Origin: Colocasia esculenta
Lineage: Eukaryota > Streptophyta > Magnoliopsida > Alismatales > Araceae
Length of the DNA: 64,000 nt
NCBI GenBank assembly: GCA_014218235.1
Contig: CM024755.1
Coordinates: 161,503,941 to 161,567,940 of the forward strand
Reading direction: 5' to 3'
Made by a program: the position numbers and the translations under genes. Below, one piece after another: positions 1-11,818 of the stretch. The notes beneath the pieces were generated by a model. That model had not been told where the DNA came from and did no database searches. It saw only the letters and a list, made by a program, of their open reading frames with translations. How positions within the stretch are numbered: position 1 is the first letter of the stretch; each line of letters opens with the position of its first letter.

Positions 1-1007
1 AGGGCAATGACTCGATTTGGGTGGTTGTAGACCAATTCTCCAAGACTGCTCACTTCTTACCTACGAGGAAGAAATAGTCTGTGGAGAGCTTGGCAAGGCT
101 ATATGTTGGCAGCATTATGAGATTGCATGGTGTGCCAAAGTCCATTATCTCTGACAGAGACCCGCAGTTTACATCGAGGCTGTGGCAGGGTCTTCAGGAG
201 GCTTTGGGTTCTCAGTTGAAGCTCAGCTCGAAATTTCACCCTCAAATAGATGGGCAGTCCGAGAGGACGATTCAGATGCTCGAGGACATGTTGAGAGTGT
301 GTGTGCTTGACTGGAAGGGCGATTGGGAACGTCACCTACCTCTTATCGAATTTGCCTACAACAACAGTTTTCATGCGAGTATCGGCAAGGCTCCATTCGA
401 GACTTTGTACGGTCGGCCCTGTAGGTGTCCTTTGTGTTGGGAGGAGACAGGTGACAGGCAATTGGTTGGACCTGAGTTGGTACAAGAAACTTCCGATAAG
501 ATTCAGCTCATCAGGCAGAGGTTGATTGCAGCTCAGTATAGGCAGAAGAGCTACGTCGACAACAGAATGAAGGACTTAGAGTTCGAAGTTGGTGAGCATG
601 TTTTCCTCAAGGTTTCACCTACTCGAGGCGTGGTCAGATTTGGCAGGCATGGCAAGTTGAGTCCGAGATTCATTGGCCCGTTTGAGATTCTTAGGCGGAT
701 GGGCAGTGTGGCGTACGAGCTAGCTTTATCCTCAACACTATCAAGTGTGCACCCTGTCTTCAACGTGTCTATGCTCAGAAGATACGTGTGAGATCCGTCA
801 CATGTTATCAGTCGCGAGCTAGTGGAGCTTCAGCCAGATTTGTCTTATGTGGAGCGACCAGTGGCTATCCTAGATCGTAAGGTTCAGCACCTTAGGAACA
901 AGGCTATTGCATCCGTGAAGGTATTGTGGAGAAATTTCTCATGGAAGGAGGCTACATGGGAGCTTGAGGAGGCCATGAAGAAGTAGTATCCCCATCTGTT
1001 TGGTTAG
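1..1007 (+). pseudogene. Ty3/gypsy chromovirus (family A) integrase C-terminal half plus chromodomain, broken
   Basis: This is the 3' end of a pol polyprotein whose 5' part lies outside the window. The first codons read as integrase core (DQFSKTAHFLPTRKK), then a stop at 78-80. The main open stretch at 81-791 holds integrase motifs ISDRDPQFTS and FHPQIDGQSERT, the AYNNS segment and the GPFEIL C-terminal domain. After a stop at 789-791 the same frame continues through a chromodomain-like segment (ERPVAILDRK, VLWRN, EATWELEE), with another stop at 984-986 and the natural end at 1005-1007. Integrase inserts the cDNA, and the chromodomain is thought to target chromatin. The in-frame stops make this copy non-functional. 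The polypurine tract and LTR follow directly, as expected for family order. Confidence 0.92.
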
Positions 1008-1044
1008 TACTTTTGCTCTAACTTCGGGGACAAAGTTTTCATTA

Positions 1045-1055
1045 GGGGGAGAGGG
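1045..1055 (+). other. Polypurine tract of family A element
   Basis: The purine-rich run AGGGGGAGAGG lies immediately before the TG that opens the LTR, the usual place for second-strand priming. Confidence 0.8.
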
Positions 1056-3699
1056 TGTAAGGCCCTCAATTTCTGTGCATTTTATGACTGTTTTGATGTT
1101 TATTTGTTTTGCCCGAAATTTATTCTTAACGTCAACATCCTGTGATGTTAAGGGCTTGATTGATGGAAACTATTGTGTCGTTGACTGTGTAGCCTCAGGA
1201 TTTAGACGTCCACATCGATTGACGTCTATTTCCTGTTAGCGGTAGCAATGTGGCCGTTTGCTTGTCCGGTTGCATTTGTGATTTCAAATCTGTAACTGAC
1301 CCATTTTCTCCGGAGATGGATTAGGAAATGCCCCCCAAACGATTAGGACTCTTATGACCTAGGATTCCCTCGACCTAATTGTCTATATAATCAAGTCATC
1401 TCTACAAAGAGAGGACTTTGGCTCAGAGAGGTTTTCTAGGTTTCGGGCAGAGAAAGAGAGGGTTTGAGAGGGTTCATCTGGCATTCTGAAGGCTTCCCCG
1501 GTGATCTTCTGCAAAAGGGGAGACTCTACTGAAGGTGGAGAAGCTCTCCTAATGCCGGGGGATCGACTGCATCAGCATGGAGGTTGAATCAAAGCGTAGA
1601 ACATCACCTCTTTAGCTTGGCCGAGGAGGGATTCATCGCCAAAATTTGATCTTCAGGGTTTTTAGAGAGGCAAGTAACTTAGGGGTTTCATCCCTAGACT
1701 TGTCCCCTAGAGTTTAGGATTTTTTCCAGATTTTTAACTCGTGTCATGGACCCCCAAATTTCTTATTTTTCTATGTTCGGTCTACACTTTCTGCAGACAG
1801 GAGGTTGATGACAACCTTCTTTCCGCCAAGTTCCTGAGTTAACGGCAATCGATTGTGCCATTAACCCACCCTGATGGCAAGCCCCTTGTCGTTAAGTTCA
1901 TCTGATTTTACATAATAGTGATTTCAACCTATGTGATGTGATTTCTCGAGGGTTTGTGAATGTATCCACATGTTATAAAATGTTTGGCTGGTTAGGTATA
2001 TTTAGTAGATCAAACCATGAAGCCCTGATAATTTCTTGATTATAATTGTAATATATATATTTTTTGTTATGAGTAAAGAAGCATGTTAAGGTCAGATTTA
2101 AATTCAGATTAAATAGGTATGATGTGTAATATTGTTACAGAAAATTTCCATGAACTTAGGGTCACTGTATACATGTTTTAAGACTGTTAGATCCGCAAGT
2201 TCACTGTCTATCATGCATAATTGAATTATTTTGATAAATTGCATGAAATCTCTATTAAATATTAAAAATAGATATACTATCATGAAAATTCTGAAAAATT
2301 AACCATCTGATATATTTCATGAGTGAGTTTATGGTTAAAATTCGAGTCTGATCTAACATCTGTAAGTATTGTTTTCAATTGTAAAGGCATTAAAAGCCAT
2401 ATTAAGCATGATTAATCAAGAAACGGTATTTTCTATGATTAGTATCATGTTTAGGTTCTGTTAAGCATGTTTTATTACTGTTAGACTGGTATGATATGTT
2501 ATGTATCCTGAAATATGTGTTTGAATTGTAAGCATGTGAATGGACCTCTAAGTGCATGCAAAATGATATTAAACATGTGATTAATTTGAAATAATATGAT
2601 TAAGTGAATATTGCGCCGAAATTGACACTGCTACCATAGAAGGCTGTGGAGTCGTACTGTAGAAAAGTCCCTATGGGAAGGCTCAATGTGTATGTGATAT
2701 CCTGTGGGCATCAGAATGAAATCTTGGAGGTGGACAAGTACCACTGGTTAGAGTGGAGAGGACTTCTCCCAGTTCTACACAGTTATCAAGATTCGTCACT
2801 ATAATGCCTAGGTGACGGATATGTGTTATGTGATATGTGTGTCCTTTATGGTGGTTCGGACTATGTGTCACGACAAATAATGTGTAAAGATGTGAACTAT
2901 GTGTGAATGTGCAATATGATAATGTGAAAGTGATGTGTTAATGTGTTACAATGTGGAATAATGTGAAACCATGTGATCATGTTATATTTATGTCAAAACA
3001 GCAAGAAAAATGTGTGATTATGTGTTATAAAAGCATGTGGAAAGTGTTAGACATCATGCTAGATTTGCTAGTAAACAAGTGTTTAATTCCATGATCAAGT
3101 TAATTGGTAATATGTTATGAATGAGATAAAAATTGATACCATGATTCAATTTAAATCCATGTGTAGATAGTATGTTATGAATTATTCATTGAATTTGTGT
3201 ATTGTGACATGAACCATGTTGTAAAATTGCTTTTATGCTAAATTGAGTAGCATGAATGTGTTATGTGCAAGGATGTGCCAATTGGTTGCTTGCTGAGTCT
3301 TTTACGAAGACTCATCCTTGCTTTAACATACAGGTGAGACATGTGTTCCTGAGATAGAGGAGGAGTTAGTGAGGAGCGACTCCGAGCAAGAGGAGTAGTT
3401 GCGCTATTGGAGGATTGTCTTTATAGATTGTACTTTCCATTTACTAGTATGTGAACAATTCTACGTTATGGACTTGTTCAATTATGGACTTTGTTTATTT
3501 TTCATTACTACTATATAGACTGTGGGATGTGTGTAATGATGATGGAATAATAATCTCTTTCATTTCAGCTGTACTTTCCTTTGTTATTTATGTACATCTC
3601 TACCTATTGTGTTGTGTTGGGTACATGTCCTACTATGACGGCGCACTTTATATCGACGTTGATTGGTATAATCGTATCGGTATAAAGAGGGTTGTTACA
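1056..3699 (+). repeat. 3' LTR of family A chromovirus (A1)
   Basis: The LTR runs from TGTAAGGCCCTC to GTTGTTACA (2644 bp) and carries the TG...CA ends of an LTR. The same sequence family recurs at 37717-53936 (interrupted) and from 60909. A TATA-like TATATAA lies near 1384-1390, about 330 bp in. Two clusters of inverted words built on GTTAACG/CGTTAAC-like sequence lie near 1126-1250 and 1838-1893. A small hairpin and a CAGGTGAGA site occur near 3295-3340. The 5' LTR is outside the window, so the target duplication cannot be checked; the right flank begins aataa. Small open frames inside the LTR look fortuitous. Confidence 0.9.
3295..3340 (+). promoter_or_regulatory. LTR hairpin followed by splice-donor-like CAGGTGAGA
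   Basis: GAGTCTT (3295-3301) and AAGACTC (3307-3313) form a perfect 7-bp stem. CAGGTGAGAC follows at 3331-3340. The same arrangement with changed but still pairing stem bases occurs in the other two family A LTRs (53543-53557 and 63712-63725). The function is inferred: an RNA structure and possibly a 5' splice site in the leader transcript. Confidence 0.45.
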
Positions 3700-4419
3700 A
3701 ATAACTTGTTTTCATGTGTCATTGTCGATAGTTTCGAGAAATTCAAGATAAGGGAGAGAGAGAGAGAGGTGCACACTAACATCGAGAAACTTCATGTTAC
3801 AATCTGCTTGTCGGCCATGTGAGAATCCATGGTCAGAGAAGACTTACGGAGGCCTTGGTCAAGGGGTCACTAGTCCAACAGAAGGAATATCTGACGGAGA
3901 GTTCACCACAAGCCAAAAAGGGGCTTTCCTAACGTGCTAGAGTGTATGCGCATGCCGCGCGTGAGAATTGCTCGAGTGCATGGGTGTGAATCCGATTATG
4001 GAAGCTTCATTTTGGCAAGTATCATGAGTGCTTAATCAAGAAATACTAATCATGCATGACCAATTTTAGCAAGTAGCAATGTGTTTTTAGCAAGTTCGAT
4101 AACAAGGCAAGAAGTGAACAATCAGAAGGTAGAGAGTAAGATCACTAACTTAAGATCAATTAAACATTATGTGAACATGTTTTAACCTTTATATGGGTTG
4201 ATAAATGCATGTTATCAGTAACTAACTTCGCTCAGGAGAAGATGGGACATGAAAACGATGCAAAATGGGCAAAACAAAGCTGAAATGCCCATTGTGGTCT
4301 GAAGGCAACAAGGAACATGTCGCCTTCAAGAAAGTGACTAGAAGGCTGTCGCCTTCAGATCCTTGTAGGTGACAGCCTTCCTGTCGCCTTTTGATGGCGA
4401 CAGGTCGACACGTCGTCTT
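3700..4419 (-). repeat. Left part of a minus-strand chromovirus-type LTR (family H), split by element D
   Basis: The stretch has no gene. Read on the minus strand it contains the module CCTCCGTAAGTCTTCT (near 3840-3856), which is also present in the LTRs of element B (39809-39824). It also has a cluster of GTCGCC/GGCGAC inverted words at 4315-4410. The spacing between the two features, about 510 bp here and about 550 bp in B, supports a B-like LTR. Its continuation is 14965-16489 on the far side of element D, and the 5-bp duplication gtctt joins them. The left edge appears cut by family A, and a GA run at 3750-3766 lies near it. Exact limits are uncertain. Confidence 0.6.
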
Positions 4420-7107
4420 TGTCACATTCTAGCAAAATTCTATTTACTGTATATGACAGATATTAATTACAAGAACTAACGTAAATGTTTATACATAAGC
4501 AACTAGTTTAGCGGAAGTTTATTACATGATATCCCTCATTGAAGTCTAAATGAGGAACAGGCAAAAGTAAACTGTAGCCTTATTACATTTCCACTTATCT
4601 ACAAAGAAAATAAAAGATAACAGCAATGCTTGTCATGATGTGGTCCACTCAGCACACAAAATTCCCCTAAAGCTTCATCTCCGTTTGGTCCACCTGAAAA
4701 TGGTAAATTGAATGAGCTAACTAGCCAAGTAGAACTCAATTACTTTAAATGAAAAGGATTCAGATGTAAATTCTCAAGGTAAGAACAGGTATAGATTGCT
4801 AGCACTGAGTGTTCAAAACAATAATCAAATGAGTCAATTCGATAACATGTATTGAACAAGAATAGTTTAGAAACAAGATCAATATCTCAGAATGATACTT
4901 GAATTCAGAATCAGACACATTTTCACACACACAAGCATGATGTGATGACTAATCAAACACGAATTGATGTATGCCAACATCCACGAGTCCTCGTCACCCC
5001 CGCGGGGCCACTGACGAATTTGGGCGCTCCCCCCAGGACTGAACCAGCCCTTTATTTGCCAGGCATATTTCTCATACGAGTCCAAAGACTCACAACTTGT
5101 CATCATAACACATACATTCTTGCAATAGATCAAGGACACACAAGGATTCACTCATGGTTCACACACAAGAATTAAGGAACTTTGTTCCTTCATTGATTTT
5201 AGAAATTGATGATCTCACAAGGTCAATTATGTTCGGAACTTTGAAGTGATGATTCATGGTAAAAGGAAAAGAAACTTGACTGGTTTAGTAGGTGTTTACG
5301 TGGTAGAAACATCTAGGAATGAGTAAGCAATATGTTAGAACAATTGGGTGTAGTTCCAATCAAGAAATGAGTCAAGGTAGGTGCTGAAATTTGGGACTGG
5401 TTGTGCCTGTCGACAGCAAGAAGGTGGCTGTCGACAGATATGGCTTTCCCAGAAGCTGAATTCTCAGCCTGTCAGTGGCTGTCGACAGCCAAGGGGGTGT
5501 CTGTCGACAGCCCCTATCAGATTTTGTTTTCTCGGTTCTGGCAAGATGGCCCTGTCGACAGCTAGAAGTAGGGATGTCGACAGGTGCTATGTAGACTTTC
5601 AAAAATTGATTAAAACCCACTAGAAATTGTGCTATCAAGCTTTTCTATCACTCCTAACATGATTAAGACTTATCCAAGTATGATCTCAGCCTCAAGTATG
5701 AAGCTAACATAACAAGAAAGTGAAAGTAAAGACACGAGATATAGTTCACATCAATGGTCAATATGATTTCGGAGTTACATGAGTTATGATGGAAGAAAAG
5801 AAATGTATTGTCTCCCATGGCCAAACACTAAATCATACATGATGAAAAGCTTAATTCTTACCATGGAACTAACTCCCAAATCTGGAAACCAACAAACTTA
5901 TGGTAAAGGATCCCTTCAAACTATTTGAACAACGTTGAAATGTAGGAAGAAGAGAGCAAGAGTAGGAAGAAAATCCTACAGAAATACAAATAAAACAAGA
6001 TTATAAGGGATGGATTCATAGTTTTCAAAAGAGAATTCACACGTTTAAAGCAAATAAGCAGGTGATCATGACTTCTTTAACAAGGGTGGAAGTCAAGGAC
6101 TTAGAAAAGAGAAGAGATAGGAAGAGAATCCTACCTTACTGAGTAGTGGAAGTTTCTCTTCAGTATAGAGACCTATAAAACCAGAGAAAGAAGTGGAAAG
6201 CTTGCAACGTAAGGTAGCCTTAATAGATGTACTATTGCACTGGAGAAGTAAGGGTCCTTCGTAGGCCAAGTAGCAGCAACACACAGGAAGAATTCCAGCC
6301 GTATCTTGCGCCGGAATAGGATACAGAAGAAACAATGGCTCCAGCTACAAATCCAACTCAGGAACCTTGCGAACATAGCAGCAACACAACGGGAGGAGGG
6401 TGAGAAAGATAGTTACGATGGTCATTGGGGTATATTTATAGCCCAAGGGTCCTCCCATGTACGACGACACGTTGACGGCTAATGTGTCATGGTAAAAACC
6501 ATTTGGTTTTTACCTCAACACGTAGCCCATGCAAGCTATTCTGTAGTTACACATAGGTAACTAACGTGTTACCTTCTCCCATCAATGTGCTGGCCTCCCC
6601 AAAGTCTCACACGTAGGCACCCAGAAATTCCCAGAAAAATGGCCACCGTAATTGGCCTAAAATTCAGCTGGCCCAATAAACTTGATGTAAACATGTTCAA
6701 ATGGTATCCACTTGTCATAATATTTCAACCATAGCCTAATATGATGGTTTTACAAATTATGGTGATTTTTATTTAATTTTTAGATTTTAGTTTACACTAG
6801 GTGAAAAATCATCCGAAAAATAGTCGTGTCGGCTTAACCTCGAAGTCTGTAAGTCGAAAAATTTGGATATTTATATTTCTGAGATCTCCACATTTTTCTG
6901 GAAATTATGATGTTCTCGAATTTTTATTTCGTTATAGTTTTTCGATGTCACCCTGTGGGAGCGCACATCTCTGTGTACGACACTGGGGTAACGTATGTTA
7001 CCACTAATTAAACCCAAATTTTAATTATTTCAATTTAATGATAATACAATATATAATAATCACATTATTCATATTTTCCTAACACTTTAAATTTTCGGGG
7101 CGTTACA
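4420..7107 (-). repeat. 3' LTR of element D
   Basis: On the minus strand it begins TGTAACGCCCCG at 7107 and ends ATGTGACA at 4420 (2688 bp). It contains six CTGTCGACAG-type palindromes at 5405-5583, a TATAAATA near 6434-6441, and CAGGTG preceded by pyrimidines at 4691-4700. Apparent short ORFs inside do not correspond to a protein. Confidence 0.93.
5405..5583. repeat. Cluster of CTGTCGACAG palindromes in D LTR
   Basis: Six copies of the 10-bp palindrome or a one-base variant occur in about 180 bp with irregular spacing. The other LTR (13279-13433) keeps five, one with a base change, because one interval is deleted. The related solo LTR has six at 56203-56378. The spacing is not that of a simple tandem repeat. 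Confidence 0.85.
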
Positions 7108-7120
7108 ACTCTTCCCCACT
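7108..7120 (-). other. Polypurine tract of element D
   Basis: On the minus strand AGTGGGGAAGAGT stands directly before the 3' LTR. Confidence 0.8.
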
Positions 7121-7166
7121 AAAAGAAATTTGGTCCTCCAAATTTAATAACACAAGGGTATGGATA

Positions 7167-7355
7167 CTAACCTGTAAACAAGTCCGGGTATTTGATTCTG
7201 ATGGTATCTTCTAGTTCCCACATTGCCTCTTCTTGTCCACGTTTACTCCATTGGATCTTTAATAAGGTAACTTCCTTATTTCGAAGTTGCTTGACTTTTC
7301 GATCAAGAATCTGTACTGGTCTTTCTTCATATGCTAAATTTTCTTGAATCTCCAA
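7167..7355 (-). pseudogene. Element D chromodomain (C-terminal end of pol)
   Basis: This segment reads YEERPVQILDRKVKQLRNKE, then IQWSKRG, EEAMWELED and YPDLF, the chromodomain-like tail of chromovirus integrases. A frameshift between the end of the integrase segment (near 7340-7380) and this part separates it from the rest of pol. The domain binds chromatin marks in related elements. It ends about 46 bp before the polypurine tract. Confidence 0.85.
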
Positions 7356-8826
7356 ATCTTGATATCCAATGATGTGCTTCGGGTCATAACATATTTTCTC
7401 AACATTGACACGTGAAAAATATCATGTACATTAGATAACTGTGGTGGAAGTGCCAATTGATACGTCATTTCTCCAATTCTTTTTAATATCTCAAATGGTC
7501 CAATGTACATTGGACTCAACTTTCCCTTGATTCCAAATCTTCTAATTCCACGCCGAGGAGATACTTTAAGGAATACATGTTCTCCTTGCTGAAACTTCAA
7601 TTCCCTTCTTCAACGATCAGCATAGCTTTTCTGTCGGTCTTGGGCAGCTTTCATTCTGTCTTGCACTAATTTGATAATTTATGTGGTTTCTTGAATCATT
7701 TTAGGTCCAAGAATATGGGATTCCTTTAGTTCCACCCAACATAGTGGTGATCTACATTGGCGACCGTATAAGGCTTCAAATGGTGCCATTTGTATGGTAG
7801 ACTGGTAACTATTATTATACGCAAATTCCATAATTGCTAAATGTGTGTTCCAATCATTTCTAAATTCTAATACACAAGCACGACACATATCTTCAATAAT
7901 CTGATTCACCTGCTCTATTTGTCCGTCAGTCTGAGGATGAAATGTTGTACTAAACTTTAATTTAGTCCCTAATGCATCTTGTAGTTCTTTCCAGAAATGT
8001 GAGGTAAATCTTGCATCCCTATCTGTCAATATATCCTTTGGAATACCATGCAATCGAACAATTTCTTTCATATATAGTGCTGCTAAAACACCCACAGACC
8101 ATCTTGTCTTGATTGCTAAGAAATGAGCTGACTTGGTAAGTCGGTCAATGATTACCCATATGGCATCAAGTCCACTTCGTGTCCTAGGTAATCCCACAAT
8201 AAAATCCATACCGATATTGTCTCATTTCCACTCTGGTACTTCAAGTGGTTTTAACTTTCCTGTCGATTTTTGATGCTCAACTTAACTTTCTGACATATCA
8301 AACATCTCGCAATAAAACTCACAATATCATTTTTCATATTGCACCACCAGAAATGTTTCTTTAAATTTTGATACATCTTGACAGCTTCAGGATGAATGGT
8401 GCAACGTGACCGGTGAGCTTCTTCTAAAATTTGCGTTTTGATCTCGGGATTATCCGGCACACACATCCTGTCTCGGAATCGAAGATTCCCATGAATATCC
8501 TCATTAAAATCAGGTTTGAAAGTTAACTTTTCTCGAATCTCTGCCAATATAGGATCATTATCATGTTGCTCTCCAATTTGTTTTATCAAATCTGATTGGA
8601 CTGTCAAGTTATCAATCATAACTTTTCCTTCTTGTGACTCAACCTTCAAGCTTAATGTGGAGAACTCTTCTAGCAATTTCCATTCCTTTACTTGTAATTG
8701 AAACACTTTTGCTATAAGATTTCTGCTAAGTGCATCTGCCACAATATTTTCTTTTCCTAGATGGTATTCAATTTTGAAATCATAATCTTTAATATACTCC
8801 ATCCATCTTCTTTGTCTCATATTCAA
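7334..8826 (-). pseudogene. Element D integrase, with RNase H tail and zinc-binding region, broken
   Basis: Reading from 8826 down, the end of the RNase H connection (IEYHLGKENIVADALSRN) is followed by the integrase HHCC zinc-binding region (HRSRCTIHPE, CLICQ). A frameshift near 8250-8290 follows. The catalytic core then runs 8209-7679 (DFIVGLPRTRSG, LTDRDARFTS, FHPQTDGQIEQ with the Asp and Glu positions present). Two in-frame stops near 7679 and 7612 precede the C-terminal GPFEIL segment at 7600-7334. The product would integrate cDNA. The damage makes autonomous function unlikely. Confidence 0.92.
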
Positions 8827-8832
8827 TTCTTT

Positions 8833-9990
8833 CTATGAAAACAAATACTTAAGACTCTTATGATCAGCGTACACTATAAATTGATTGTCGTATAGATAGT
8901 TCCTCCATAGCTTGAGTGCAAAAACTACTGCGGCTAATTCCAAATCATGTACTGGGTAATTTTTCTCATGGGTCTTCAATTGTCTTGATGCATATGCAAT
9001 GACTCTTCTATCTTGCATCAATACACATCCTAGTCCAATACTTGAAGCATCGGTATAAACCTCAAATAATTTTCCCTCTACCGATAAAGCTAGAATTGGT
9101 GCAGATGATAGACATTCCTTTAATAATTGAAATGCTTGCTCGCAACTCTCATTCCACACAAAGGCAGTTCCTTTTCTAGTCAATTGCGTGAGAGGCGAGG
9201 CAATTCTAGAGAAATCCTGAACAAACCGCCGGTAATAACTAGCCATACCCAGAAAACTTCTAACCTCAGTGAGGTTCTTAGGTTGCTCCCATTTTTGTAT
9301 GGTCTCAATCTTTGAAGAGTCCACAGACAATCCTTCTTTTGAAATAATGTGTCCCAAAAACATCACTTGCTTCATCCAAAATTCACATTTACTAAACTTT
9401 GCATATAGTTTGTGATCTCGTAATAGTTGCAGAGTAATCTGTAAATGTGTCTCGTGTTCTTCTATGCTCTTAGAATAAATCAGTATGTCATCAATAAACA
9501 CAACCACAAATTGATCCAAATAAGGCCTGAACACGTCATTCATTAGACGCATAAATGCGGCAGGTGCATTAGTTAATCCAAATGCCATCACTACAAATTC
9601 GTAGTGCCCATATCTTGTTCAGAAAGCTGTTTTGTGAATGTCCTGCTCTTGAATTCTGAGTTGATGATAACCAGATCTTAAATCAATTTTGGAGAAACAC
9701 TGAGCTCCAGATAATTGATCAAATAGATCGTCAATTCTTGGAAGTGGGTATTTGTTCTTTATGGTCAATTGATTTAACTGTCGATAATCTATGCATAATC
9801 GCATAGATCCATCTTTCTTTTTCACAAATAACACTGGAGCACCCCAAGGTGAGGTACTATGTCTAATAAATCCTTTTTCCATTAATTCCAACAACTGCCT
9901 TTTTAGCTCTTTCAACTCTTCCATTGATATCTTGTATGGTGTTCTTGAGATTGGTGTAGCTCCTAGAACCAATTCAATCGAAGAATTCAC
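8833..9990 (-). pseudogene. Element D reverse transcriptase and RNase H, with two in-frame stops
   Basis: The RT begins with the STSPWGAPVLFVKKKDGS and CIDYRQLN motifs (9990-9619). A TGA at 9619-9621 interrupts before TRYGHYEF. The next part (9591-8833) contains the catalytic FIDDILIYSK at about 9498-9469 and the thumb/connection LGHIIS. RNase H follows with VYTDASSIGLG, ELAAVVFALK and YADHKSLKYL. A TAG at 8833-8835 ends this stretch just before KELNMRQRRW continues in the next segment. The domain copies RNA to DNA and removes RNA. Both stops fit single C-to-T changes from CGA and CAG. Confidence 0.94.
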
Positions 9991-10709
9991 CTCTTTATTA
10001 GGTGGTATGCCAGGTAACTCTTCAGGAAAACATCAAGAAATTCCCTTACCACTGGAATATCTCCCAATCCAGTGATATCTTTATTTAATATCGTTACAGA
10101 AGCCAAGTACCCTTGACAACCTTTCCGCACTAGCTTACAAGCCTTAACTGCTGAAATTATTAGTATTCTCTTGGTGTGGGGTTTATCAAAAGTTATACAA
10201 CAAATTTCCTTTCCTGGGAAAGTGATCTGCCTTAATTGGCAATCTAAATTGGCATGATATTTAGATAAGCAATCCATTCCAAGGATCACATCATAATCCC
10301 ACATTTCCAAACATATCAAATCACCAGATAAGTTATGTCCTTCAAGAAGAATCTGACTATCAGGGTAATACTCCCTAAGCTTTTTACCCTCACTCAAAGG
10401 AGTTGCCACTTCCAGTTGTGTAGATAATGGGACTGATTGTATTTCCAAAGATTTAGCAAAATCATAACTAATAAAGGAGTGCGTAGCTCCTGAATCAAAC
10501 AATACATGTGTAGGTTTTGAGTTTATTATCAATGTACCTTCAATCAGTCCGCCTTCTTGTGGAGATTCAGGCTCTACCTCCTGAATAGCTTGTATTCTCC
10601 CTTGCTTTGGTTTCTTTGCTTGGGGATTTAGTTTGGCTGGCGTATTCTTGATCATCGGACAATCTGAAATTCGATGCTGAGTACTTCCACACTTGAGACA
10701 TGCTCCCAA
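9987..10709 (-). pseudogene. Element D second zinc knuckle and aspartic protease
   Basis: It starts in the second CCHC knuckle (CLKCGSTQHRISDC) and continues into a retropepsin with VLFDSGATHSFIS. The catalytic triplet is Asp-Ser-Gly, a variant seen in plant Ty3 elements instead of Asp-Thr-Gly. YDVILGMDCLSKY follows. The segment runs toward RT but shifts frame near 10,010-10,030, after EFLDVF. The protease cleaves the Gag-Pol polyprotein. Confidence 0.9.
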
Positions 10710-11584
10710 CTTACGCCAACAATTTTCCGCCTTGTGTCAACTAATGTGACAATGCTTGCACACGTCCTTGCTTGCACTTGGAGCCTTCTCTGATTTCTTC
10801 CCAGATTGTTGAGCTTTCGGGGCATTTCCCGACTCAAACTTTCTCTTCCGATCTGAAGATCCTTCTCCCGACCTTCCTTTAATTTTATCCACCATATCAT
10901 TTGCAGCTTCCAAAGCCAAAGCTCTTTTGACCATATCCAAATACGTAGTGATCAAATGTGAAGTTAACTGCATAATATAGATAGGATGTAGTCCATTCAT
11001 GAACCTCTTGGCTTTTAACTTATCCGTGGCTATAAGATGTGGAGCATACTTAGACAATCGAGCAAACTGGGCCTCATATTCAGATATTGACATCCGTAGT
11101 TGTTTCAAATTAGCAAATTCATTTGCCTTCTTTTCTTGGACTACCTCAGAGAATATTGGTCATTAAACAACTCTACAAATTCATCCCAACTAATTTGGGT
11201 CGGATCCTCCAAAGTGGATATTACTGTTTCCCACCACGCTCTAGCATCCTGTTCCAACTGAAAAGTCACCAATCGGATCTTCTCTTCTTCAGTGCATTTA
11301 ATTACTCCAAATATCCTTTCAATATCTCTTAGCCAATTTTCGGCCTCGTCCGGGTCTGTACTTCCTGCAAATCTCAGAGGATCTAAACTTCGAAAATCCC
11401 TGAATAGACTTGTCCCATTATGGCTGTTATTCTTGGCTACTGTTTTCATCACTCGGGTCAAGTCGTGCATTGAACTTTCCATTTTCCTCCAATTGGCGTC
11501 ACCTCCTTCCATAATTAAATTGGGAATATATCTGAAACATTCAATAGGACACACATTAATTCCACAATCCACCCAAACTTGCAT
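10652..11584 (-). pseudogene. Element D gag (capsid-like and first zinc knuckle)
   Basis: The retrotransposon gag core is recognisable: DPDEAENWLRDIERIF, FQLEQDARAWWE, WDEFVELFNDQY. A one-base loss near 11,150 moves the frame, and the rest continues as MSISEYEAQFARL, FMNGL and a Lys/Ser-rich stretch. The first zinc knuckle CKHCHIS..HKAENC is interrupted by TGA at about 10,738. The likely start is the internal Met at about 11,512. Gag packages the RNA. At least two lesions inactivate it. Confidence 0.9.
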
Positions 11585-11818
11585 TCATCACATACACATT
11601 TCAAATCCATATGACACACCATTTCTATTCATTAGTCAAATATTTACATCAAAACATACTATCATAGACCAGTCATCTCCTCCTTCCAACTTTTCCATAT
11701 TACAAAACATACCTTCACTAACCTCTCACTTCCCCTTCACATGGGAGTTATATATACATTCAGCATTTAAACAAAAGGAGAGGTTTACAAAAAGAAGGAC
11801 AAGTTGCCTAAGTCCTTT

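Noticed and set aside
3451..3822. 123-codon frame across the end of LTR A1
   Set aside because: It crosses the LTR boundary and has no known domain; not kept in A2.
5405..5583. Satellite DNA
   Set aside because: Spacing of the palindromes is irregular and flanks differ; same order is kept in all three D-type LTRs.
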